Shown here piece by piece: positions 1 to 6,625 of a stretch of 54,424 nucleotides of DNA. Position 1 is the stretch's first letter. Every line of letters begins with the position of its first letter. The stretch lies in the NCBI GenBank assembly GCA_964520495.1, contig CAZFMZ010000003.1:1-54424 (forward strand). Reading direction: 5' to 3'. Below the pieces are notes generated by a model that ran no database searches, had not been told where the DNA came from, and was given only the letters and a program-made list of their open reading frames with translations. This stretch comes from UBA1020 sp964520495 (GTDB lineage Bacteria > Patescibacteriota > Saccharimonadia > Saccharimonadales > Saccharimonadaceae). The position numbers and the translations under genes were made by a program.

Positions 1-1
1 C

Positions 2-439
2 GTTGAACCGAATCCGGCCGTCGGTCAGCAGGTGGATAGCGGCAGCGCGTCTTTGACGGCGACTGTGACTTATAAGCTGTATGCTATCGATGAGTCGGAG
101 CTGAAACGGTATCTCGCGGCGTACCTAAAAGAGGAGCTGGATGGACGCGATGACCAGCGTATCTATGACCACGGCGTCAAGGACGCGCGCTTCCAGGAAG
201 TCGAGAAAGTCAAAGATGGCGCTCGTTTCACGCTGATCGCAACCGCTAAGATCGGACCGAAACTTGACGAAGATCGTATCAAGGAAGAAGCACGCAACCG
301 TAAAACAGGTCAGATCCAAGAAGTTATCCAGGCGATTCCTGGCGTCGAAGACGTCGAAGTGAAGTATTTCCCGTTTTGGGTCAGTACGGTGCCTGATGAC
401 AGTAAGAAAATCAACGTTCAGTTCAAGGTAGATGAGTAG
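2..439 (+). CDS. C-terminal part of baseplate J-like conserved protein (5' truncated)
   Basis: The reading frame is already open at base 2, so this is the 3' end of a gene that begins outside the window; the internal GTG at 32 is not a convincing start. About 145 residues are visible. They are charged, with alternating beta-like stretches, and end with a PFWVSTVP segment followed by a short strand. That ending resembles C-termini of proteins labelled baseplate J-like in CPR genomes, but this is a recollection of pattern, not a firm assignment. The stop overlaps the ruvX start by a few bases, so the two genes are probably cotranscribed. Function in the cell is unknown. Confidence 0.6.
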   Translation, partial: VEPNPAVGQQVDSGSASLTATVTYKLYAIDESELKRYLAAYLKEELDGRDDQRIYDHGVKDARFQEVEKVKDGARFTLIATAKIGPKLDEDRIKEEARNRKTGQIQEVIQAIPGVEDVEVKYFPFWVSTVPDDSKKINVQFKVDE

Positions 440-839
440 GCCATCGAAGTTACTCGGTCTCGACGTCGGGGAGGCTCGTATTGGCGTGGCCCTTGGCGAC
501 ACCGGCGTACGCATTGCCATTCCGCATGGTTTCATAGACGTTGACGGTACGGAGCTCGAAGTCGTCGCCCAGCTAGTGGTCGACCATGATATCGATACGA
601 TTATCGTCGGTTATCCTCGCAACCAGTCCGGTGAAGCGACAGCGCAGACGGCAGCGGTCGAAGCCTTCGCGACCAAGCTCAAGGACATGACGCTTCATGT
701 CGCCTTCCAGGACGAATCACTGACAAGCGTCATGGCCGAAAAAAGATTGGCCGGACGCACCCAGCCATTTTCGAAGGGTGATATCGATGCTGAGGCCGCG
801 GCAATCATCCTGCAGGATTATCTGGAGCAGACATCGTGA
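432..839 (+). CDS. ruvX: RuvX/YqgF family putative Holliday junction resolvase / pre-16S rRNA nuclease
   Basis: A 135-residue protein of the usual YqgF size with an RNase H-like fold. The N-terminal motif GLDVGEARIGVAL (about residues 9-21) carries the first catalytic Asp, TIIVGYPRNQSG (about 57-68) is the family strand-loop motif, and the late DAEAAAIIL segment supplies the last acidic residue. Family members process the 5' end of 16S rRNA and may resolve recombination intermediates. The start overlaps the preceding stop, and the TGA stop overlaps the GTG start of mltG, so translation is probably coupled. The mltG pairing is common in bacteria. Confidence 0.93.
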   Translation: MSRPSKLLGLDVGEARIGVALGDTGVRIAIPHGFIDVDGTELEVVAQLVVDHDIDTIIVGYPRNQSGEATAQTAAVEAFATKLKDMTLHVAFQDESLTSVMAEKRLAGRTQPFSKGDIDAEAAAIILQDYLEQTS

Positions 840-1993
840 ACAACGACATATTGCCGCCGTCGCGCCCGCAAACACCCTCAGGAGAGGCTCCGGCCGAGTT
901 ACCGCCCGCCTCACCCGACGCATCGCTTCCTAGCCAGCAGCCGCAGCCGGACGAACCTTCTCGTCAACCTCGGCGCGGGAAGAAGCCGCTACTAATAGGT
1001 AGTCTCAGCTTGTTCATAGGAGGCCTTCTATTACTAGGTATGGGCTGGTTATGGTACGCCACTAGTCTTCGGGCCGTCGCCCCAGATAGCGATGAAATGG
1101 TCAAGGTAACGGTCGTACCCGGTACCGATCCGACAGGCATCGCCACATTACTCAAAGACAACGGCTTGATACGAAGCGAAGGCGCGTTTCTGTGGTACGT
1201 CCGGCTGCAAGGCGTCGCAGGTTCGCTTCAAAGCGGTGTCTATCGGCTGGCGAAGGCCGATGATGTGCCAACCCTGGTAGGCCATCTTACCTCCGGAAAG
1301 ACCGATACCTTCAGTATCACGTTTCTTCCGGGCAACACGCTGAGTAAGCACCGTCAGGTATTACTCGATGCCGGATACGAGGAGGAAGCGGTCGACGCAG
1401 CCCTGAATAAACGCTACGAGGGCCGGCTGTTTGCCGGCAAACCTGCTTCGGCTAATCTTGAGGGGTATATATACGGTGAAACGTATAATTTCGCGGCCGA
1501 TGCCACCCCTGAGCAGATTCTCCAGCGAACGTTTGACCAATTGCAATCAGTGATTGACGAGAACGAACTGGTGGAAAAGTACAAACGAAAGGGCTTTAGC
1601 CTGTATGAAGGCATTACGCTGGCTTCGATTATCCAGCGTGAGGAACGCGACGCTAAAAACCAGACGCGTGTCTCACAGGTATTCCTACTTCGTCTCAAGA
1701 AAGATATGCCGCTCGGCTCAGACCCGACTTATCAGTATGCCGCCGATAAACAAGGGGTGCCGCGTGACCCTGGCATCGACTCACCGTATAACACCCGCCG
1801 CGTCAGCGGCCTGCCACCGGGGCCAATCGCATCCCCTGGTGAGACCGCACTGATTGCGGTCGCCACGCCCGCAGAAGGTGACTACCTGTATTTCCTCAGT
1901 GGTGACGACGACGCCATGTACTTCGGCCGCACACTCGAAGAGCATGAGCGTAACATCCGTGAACACTGCCAGAAAAAGTGCCAGATTCTCTAA
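836..1993 (+). CDS. mltG: MltG/YceG-like endolytic transglycosylase
   Basis: A 385-residue inner-membrane protein with a proline-rich cytoplasmic N-terminus (1-48), one transmembrane helix (about 51-75) and an extracytoplasmic YceG domain. Family motifs are LGSDPTYQY (about 293-301) and SPYNTRRVSGLPPGPIASPG (about 316-335). MltG cleaves nascent glycan strands and sets their length. The helix that normally reads ASIIE-K/R-E here reads ASIIQREE, so the position of the E. coli catalytic Glu218 is Gln267. Either the following Glu269/270 acts instead or activity is altered. The GTG start at 836 overlaps the ruvX stop. Confidence 0.93.
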   Translation: MNNDILPPSRPQTPSGEAPAELPPASPDASLPSQQPQPDEPSRQPRRGKKPLLIGSLSLFIGGLLLLGMGWLWYATSLRAVAPDSDEMVKVTVVPGTDPTGIATLLKDNGLIRSEGAFLWYVRLQGVAGSLQSGVYRLAKADDVPTLVGHLTSGKTDTFSITFLPGNTLSKHRQVLLDAGYEEEAVDAALNKRYEGRLFAGKPASANLEGYIYGETYNFAADATPEQILQRTFDQLQSVIDENELVEKYKRKGFSLYEGITLASIIQREERDAKNQTRVSQVFLLRLKKDMPLGSDPTYQYAADKQGVPRDPGIDSPYNTRRVSGLPPGPIASPGETALIAVATPAEGDYLYFLSGDDDAMYFGRTLEEHERNIREHCQKKCQIL

Positions 1994-2014
1994 AAATACA
2001 TCTTAAAAAATGAA

Positions 2015-2043
2015 TTGACTTATTTTGCAAGCATTGGTAAAAT
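2015..2043 (+). promoter_or_regulatory. Promoter upstream of the LysM-CHAP gene
   Basis: TTGACT at 2015-2020 and TAAAAT at 2038-2043 are separated by exactly 17 bases, a classic sigma-70 layout and one of few sites here with a good -35. The start point should be near 2050, giving a leader of about 80 nt that contains several short open frames. Confidence 0.7.
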
Positions 2044-2072
2044 AAGAACCAGCACATTTATGGGACAACCGC

Positions 2073-2165
2073 ATGACTAAAGTGTCTTGTAACAGAGATA
2101 CTAACTGCGAGAGGAATGCTGTCACCCATGAATGCGCCTACCTGAATTGTCGCTACGGACACTGA
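2073..2165 (+). CDS. Possible 30-residue Cys-rich peptide
   Basis: An ATG at 2073 opens a 30-codon frame ending TGA at 2163-2165. The product has four Cys (6, 12, 21, 26) and two His (19, 30), spaced roughly as in DUF1540-type small proteins (C-x5-C-x8-C-A). It lies wholly in the leader of the downstream hydrolase and overlaps its start in another frame. There is only a weak purine stretch before the ATG. It could be a real metal-binding peptide, a regulatory upstream frame, or chance. Confidence 0.25.
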   Translation: MTKVSCNRDTNCERNAVTHECAYLNCRYGH

Positions 2166-3478
2166 TTAAAGAACAACTTTCAATAGTAATTAATGAAATC
2201 GGTCGACACACGTGTCCTGTTCTACTGCGAGAAGAAAGACTTATTAAGGTAGACGCCCTCGAGAGTAATCCGAGCGGCAGGAGAACGATAATTCGTACCC
2301 AGATCGGTCAGAGCTCTGCTCTCCAATCAACTGTCGACCTACGTCGGCAGGTGCTATCACAGCACAAGAAAACAACGAAGAAATCGCATGGTCCTTCCGC
2401 AAGCAAGGTAGCTGCGTACGTGGGAGCATTCCTGCTATTCGTGTCTGTCGTCGCGATCGGCTATGAGTCTCCCCGCCAGGTAAGTAGTCAGGTGGCGACG
2501 GTCAGCCAGTCGGCTGCTGGCGCAAACAGCGCCGTCAATGACGACGAATCCCCCGCTGTCGACCAGGTAGTGGCTACCGGCGTTGCCGCCGATCTGGCCG
2601 AACGTGCCAACTTACCGGTCGCTTCGAACGTGGCCAACATGTCTGTTTCCCTGGCGGCAAAGAGCCAGCTGGCTCAGACTGATACCACCGCAATTACGAA
2701 GCCACAGATCATCAAGCCGACCGGATCGTCAAACGCGATCACTACGTATGTGGTGAAGCGGGGCGAAAGTATCCCTGAACTGGCCTCTCGTTTCGGAATC
2801 TCGGGTGATACTATCCGGTGGGCCAACAATCTGACCGATACCGACGCACTTGAACCGGGTCGTAAGCTCACCATCCTACCCACCAGCGGCCTGCTCTATA
2901 CTGTCAAGGCTGGTGATACTGTGCAATCAATCGCGAGCCGCTACAGTTCAAATGCCGACCGTATTACCTTAGTGAATAATCTGGAACTGACCGGAGTAAA
3001 AGCCGGACAGCGCATCATCGTACCCGAAGGCGTCAAGCCAGCACCAGTCGCCGCGCCGGCGCCTGTGCCAAGTACCGGCAACCAATCCTTTGGCAGTAAC
3101 CTCGGCGGATCGGTTATCAGTAACGGCATGCTGAGCGTCTCCGCCGGTAACCGCTATGCATTCGGTAACTGCACCTACTACGTATACGAACGTCGAGCAC
3201 AGCTGGGTCGTCCGGTCGGCAGTTTCTGGGGTAATGCCAACACGTGGGCCTCGAATGCTCGCGCTGCCGGATTTACCGTCAATAACGTACCAGCCGCTGG
3301 TGCCGTCCTGACCGACCAGGCGGGCTACTTTGGTCACGTCGGCGTTGTTGAGCGGGTCAAACCGAACGGCGACATCGTCATCACCGAGATGAACAACTAT
3401 GCCTACGGTGGATTCAATATCGTCAACCAACGTACTATCTCAGCCGGCCAAGCAGCCGCATACCAGTACATTCACTAG
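2132..3478 (+). CDS. Membrane-anchored LysM-LysM-CHAP peptidoglycan hydrolase
   Basis: A 448-residue protein: basic N-terminal segment, one transmembrane helix (about 93-110), a Ser/Ala-rich linker, LysM 1 (205-249), LysM 2 (255-298), a Pro/Ala linker and a C-terminal CHAP domain (about 335-448). The CHAP nucleophile is Cys347 in GNCTYYVYERR, and the general base is His402 in GHVGVVE. LysM domains bind peptidoglycan and CHAP cleaves its peptides as amidase or endopeptidase, so this should act on the cell wall or on a host cell wall. The start is uncertain: ATG 2132 has a GAGAGG only at a long distance, and a later GTG at 2351 just before the helix is possible. Confidence 0.88.
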   Translation: MRLPELSLRTLIKEQLSIVINEIGRHTCPVLLREERLIKVDALESNPSGRRTIIRTQIGQSSALQSTVDLRRQVLSQHKKTTKKSHGPSASKVAAYVGAFLLFVSVVAIGYESPRQVSSQVATVSQSAAGANSAVNDDESPAVDQVVATGVAADLAERANLPVASNVANMSVSLAAKSQLAQTDTTAITKPQIIKPTGSSNAITTYVVKRGESIPELASRFGISGDTIRWANNLTDTDALEPGRKLTILPTSGLLYTVKAGDTVQSIASRYSSNADRITLVNNLELTGVKAGQRIIVPEGVKPAPVAAPAPVPSTGNQSFGSNLGGSVISNGMLSVSAGNRYAFGNCTYYVYERRAQLGRPVGSFWGNANTWASNARAAGFTVNNVPAAGAVLTDQAGYFGHVGVVERVKPNGDIVITEMNNYAYGGFNIVNQRTISAGQAAAYQYIH

Positions 3479-3503
3479 AACGATAAAAAGCAAATTAGCG
3501 GCT

Positions 3504-3523
3504 GCCCCTTATTAAACAGGGGC
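3504..3523 (+). terminator. Weak hairpin after the LysM-CHAP gene
   Basis: GCCCC (3504-3508) can pair with GGGGC (3519-3523) around a 10-base loop 25 bases after the stop. No U-run follows; the next bases run into the obgE promoter. A terminator role is possible but weak. Confidence 0.35.
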
Positions 3524-3528
3524 GGCTT

Positions 3529-3537
3529 TGCTATACT
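3529..3537 (+). promoter_or_regulatory. Extended -10 promoter of obgE
   Basis: TGC followed by TATACT (3532-3537). The ATG of obgE is 13 bases after the -10, so the predicted leader is only about 6-7 nt, too short for a Shine-Dalgarno site. Confidence 0.7.
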
Positions 3538-3550
3538 ACGTAGTGACATT

Positions 3551-4843
3551 ATGTTCGTTGATACCGCGAAAGTACTGATTCAAGGTGGCAAGGGCGGCGA
3601 CGGAGCCGTCAGTTTTCGGCATGAGATTTACGTCGACAAGGGCGGACCGGACGGGGGAGACGGCGGCAAGGGCGGTGACGTCATATTCAAGGCGACTAAG
3701 GACCTCAATACGCTAGTCGACTTCCGGTACAAACCGGAGCTGAAAGCCAAGCCAGGAGCAAACGGCGCCAAATCAAACCGACGCGGTAAATCGGGCGACC
3801 CTCTGATCGTCAAGGTGCCAATCGGGACGGTCGTCAAAAGGGATGGCCGTGCAATTGCCGACCTGGTGGTCGATGAGCAAGAAGCGGTGATTGCTCGAGG
3901 CGGAGACGGCGGGTTCGGGAATGCCCACTTCAAGTCGTCGGTCCGGCAGGCGCCACGAATCGCCGAACTTGGTGAGCCTGGCGACACGTTTGAAGCCGAA
4001 CTCGAATTGAAACTATTAGCCGACGTAGGCCTGGTCGGCTTTCCGAACGCGGGCAAGTCAACCTTTCTCAGCGTGGTGTCGAATGCCCGGCCGGAAGTAG
4101 CTGATTACGCCTTCACCACGCTAACGCCGAACTTAGGGGTGGCTGACATCGACGAAGGCCACCTGCTTATCGCTGATATTCCAGGCCTGATTGAGGGCGC
4201 CAGTCAAGGCAAAGGACTCGGTGATGCATTCTTACGGCATGTTGAGCGAACGTCGGTATTACTCCATTTAATCGATGCCTACACGAATGACGTCGCCAAG
4301 GCATACACAACCATCCGTCTTGAGTTGGCAAGCTACAGCCCCGAGCTACTGAATCGGCCTGAGGTCATCGCATTGACGAAGACGGAAGGACTTGATGCTG
4401 ACATTATTGAGATGCAGACAACCGCGTTACGGGAAGTAGCTGCTAATCGTGACATCTTCGCGATCTCATCGAGCGCTCATACCGGCATTAAGGATGTCCT
4501 GCGGACACTCCTTCGTTACGTCGAGACAGCGCGCACAGCTGAGGCCGAAACGGTTGAAGAAGACGACGGTTTGCCGGTCATTCGTCTGGCCGCTGAAGAA
4601 ACCGTCAAAGCATGGGAGATCCAACGCCATGAGGACGATGAGGGCCGGGTGGTGTATGAGGTACGTGGTCATAAGATAGAGAAATTTGCCCGTCGGACTA
4701 ACTTCGAAGGCTACGAGAACGTCAATCGTTTGCGGGACATCATGAAGAAGATGGGTATTACCTATGAATTGAAGCGACGCGGTGCCGAAGGTGATTCACT
4801 TATCCGGATTGGCAGGCGGGAATTCACTCTGGTCGAACAATGA
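3551..4843 (+). CDS. obgE: GTPase ObgE/CgtA
   Basis: A 430-residue Obg GTPase, involved in late 50S ribosome assembly and the stringent response. The Gly-rich OBG domain fills residues 1-158. The G domain follows, with P-loop GFPNAGKST (about 164-172), switch region YAFTTLTPNLG and G3 DIPGLIEGA. A C-terminal OCT domain (about 350-428) ends the protein. Length and order match the family. Its TGA stop overlaps the ATG of the exonuclease I gene by four bases (ATGA), indicating an operon. The promoter lies almost at the start codon. Confidence 0.97.
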   Translation: MFVDTAKVLIQGGKGGDGAVSFRHEIYVDKGGPDGGDGGKGGDVIFKATKDLNTLVDFRYKPELKAKPGANGAKSNRRGKSGDPLIVKVPIGTVVKRDGRAIADLVVDEQEAVIARGGDGGFGNAHFKSSVRQAPRIAELGEPGDTFEAELELKLLADVGLVGFPNAGKSTFLSVVSNARPEVADYAFTTLTPNLGVADIDEGHLLIADIPGLIEGASQGKGLGDAFLRHVERTSVLLHLIDAYTNDVAKAYTTIRLELASYSPELLNRPEVIALTKTEGLDADIIEMQTTALREVAANRDIFAISSSAHTGIKDVLRTLLRYVETARTAEAETVEEDDGLPVIRLAAEETVKAWEIQRHEDDEGRVVYEVRGHKIEKFARRTNFEGYENVNRLRDIMKKMGITYELKRRGAEGDSLIRIGRREFTLVEQ

Positions 4844-6270
4844 CCCGACAGACTTTTTTCTTTTACGACCTTGAGACCAGTGGTCTCAGCGCACGCGACG
4901 ACCGCATCATGCAATTCGCCGGGCAACGAACTGACATGGATCTTCAGCCGATTGGCGAGCCGCATAATGTGCTCGTGAAACTGAATGACGACACCTTACC
5001 GAGCCCAGACGCGGTCATGGTCACCGGTATCACGCCGCAGATGACCCAGGCCGACGGCCTGAGCGAAGCGGAATTTGCCCGCTACGTGCAGACGGAAATC
5101 TGCACTGAAGACACCATCATGGTAGGGTTCAACAACGTCCGTTTTGACGACGAATTCCTGCGCCATCTTTTCTGGCGGACGTTTCACGATCCGTACGAGT
5201 GGAGCTGGCGTGATGGTCGTTCTCGCTGGGATATGCTTGATGTCATCCGTATGACCCGGGCACTTCGACCCGAAGGGATCACGTGGCCGGTTGACGACAA
5301 GGGTAATCCGACCAACCGGCTAGAGTTGATTACCGCTGCGAACGGTATCTCTCATCAGAACGCGCATGACGCCCTGTCTGACGTCGAAGCGCTGATCGAC
5401 GTCACGAAACTGACTCGAACCACGCAGCCGAAATTGTTCGATTATCTCCTGAGTATACGTGGGAAGAAAGCGGTCCAGGAACTTGTCAATCTTGAGCAGA
5501 AGCAGCCATTCGTCTATGTGAGCGGCCGCTACGACGCCATCTATCAGAAGGCGACCGTAGCGTTTCCGCTCACAAGTGCACCGAACCAGAACGTCGTGGT
5601 GTACGACCTGCGGCATGACCCGACACCGTTCCTCGACTTGTCCGTAGGTGAGCTGATGTCACGACTCTATGCTAGCTGGGAAGCACGCAAGGCTGATGAC
5701 TTCGTGGCCGTACCCGCCAAAGTGCTGCAGTATAACCGTTGTCCGGCCGTCGCGCCGCTAGGTGTACTGGAACAGGCTGACGGATGGCAAAAGCTGCAGC
5801 TCGATCAAGCAACAGTCGCACGACATAAAGCGGTGTTACTGAAGCATCCAGGCTTCGCGGAACGATTGCGAAGCGCATTTGAACAAAAGCCCGACTATAA
5901 GAAGGCACATGACGTCGAGGCCATGCTCTACGATGGCTTTGTCGATGGCCCAGACAAGCTGCGGATTGAAACAATCAGAAACGCGGATGTTCGTCAGCTG
6001 GCTGACTTTCATCCCGAATTTCATGATGAACGGTTGCCGCCGCTGCTACTTCACTACAAAGCTCGTAATTTTCCAGTGAGTATGAGTGAGGACGAGACTG
6101 TGGCTTGGGAAGAGTGGCGCGCACAGCGTCTACAGGCACAAGTGCCGTCGTTTCTAGCGGCGTTGCGGCGTCTTAGCGTGCAGGCGCCTGCCGATACTGA
6201 CCGTCAGTTCATCTTGCAGGAGCTTCAGCTTTGGGCCGAGGCTATCATGCCGGCTGACCTTGAGAACTAA
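4840..6270 (+). CDS. sbcB: Exodeoxyribonuclease I
   Basis: A 476-residue protein, the length of E. coli ExoI (475 aa). It is a DEDDh 3'-5' exonuclease acting on single-stranded DNA in recombination and mismatch repair. The first catalytic pair is in FFYDLETSG (about 7-15), the second Asp in FNNVRFDDEF and the His/Asp pair in HQNAHDALSDVEAL. The rest matches the SH3-like and C-terminal helical parts of ExoI. It starts within the obgE stop. The last 117 bases overlap, antisense, the 3' end of the opposite-strand membrane gene. Confidence 0.93.
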   Translation: MTRQTFFFYDLETSGLSARDDRIMQFAGQRTDMDLQPIGEPHNVLVKLNDDTLPSPDAVMVTGITPQMTQADGLSEAEFARYVQTEICTEDTIMVGFNNVRFDDEFLRHLFWRTFHDPYEWSWRDGRSRWDMLDVIRMTRALRPEGITWPVDDKGNPTNRLELITAANGISHQNAHDALSDVEALIDVTKLTRTTQPKLFDYLLSIRGKKAVQELVNLEQKQPFVYVSGRYDAIYQKATVAFPLTSAPNQNVVVYDLRHDPTPFLDLSVGELMSRLYASWEARKADDFVAVPAKVLQYNRCPAVAPLGVLEQADGWQKLQLDQATVARHKAVLLKHPGFAERLRSAFEQKPDYKKAHDVEAMLYDGFVDGPDKLRIETIRNADVRQLADFHPEFHDERLPPLLLHYKARNFPVSMSEDETVAWEEWRAQRLQAQVPSFLAALRRLSVQAPADTDRQFILQELQLWAEAIMPADLEN

Positions 6271-6498
6271 GACTACTACGAACTTGGCCTGGCGGATGGT
6301 CTGTAGCATCCATGTGCGTCCCACGAGGGCTATCAGACCGACCCACAATATGAGCATCGTGCTCGCTGGAATTGGCTCTTCGCTCCAGGGGACGATACCA
6401 AATAACACGAACATGAATAGGTGATGGAACAGACCGGATGCCAGTCCGAACACAATGAAAGACCCGATCAGGTTGCCGATGATGAGAATACGACGCAT
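6154..6498 (-). CDS. Small membrane protein, 114 aa
   Basis: The open frame extends further upstream, but the start chosen here has a clear Shine-Dalgarno (GAGGTGGAG just before the ATG) and a promoter (6534-6562). The product begins MRRILIIGNLIG and has two hydrophobic segments (about 3-35 and 46-72), then a basic, hydrophilic tail. No family was recognised. It is transcribed away from uvrA, and its 3' third is antisense to the end of sbcB. Confidence 0.7.
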   Translation of the reverse strand: MRRILIIGNLIGSFIVFGLASGLFHHLFMFVLFGIVPWSEEPIPASTMLILWVGLIALVGRTWMLQTIRQAKFVVVLVLKVSRHDSLGPKLKLLQDELTVSIGRRLHAKTPQRR

Positions 6499-6533
6499 AG
6501 GCTCCACCTCAGTGTGAAAGTAAGTTTCATACG

Positions 6534-6562
6534 AATATAGCCGTTTAGTCAAGATAACGCAA
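6534..6562 (-). promoter_or_regulatory. Promoter of the small membrane protein gene
   Basis: On the minus strand TTGCGT (6562-6557) and TATATT (6539-6534) are 17 bases apart. The predicted leader of about 30 nt holds the Shine-Dalgarno site. Confidence 0.5.
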
Positions 6563-6608
6563 TCATGAGCGGTATCGGTTTGCAGACTGGGATGAAGGGC
6601 GGAGAAAA

Positions 6609-6617
6609 TGGTATAAT
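6609..6617 (+). promoter_or_regulatory. Extended -10 promoter of uvrA
   Basis: TGG plus TATAAT (6612-6617), with the uvrA ATG 8 bases later. Transcription should begin at or within two bases of the start codon. No good -35 is seen 17 bases upstream. Confidence 0.75.
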
Positions 6618-6625
6618 TAGGTGAT

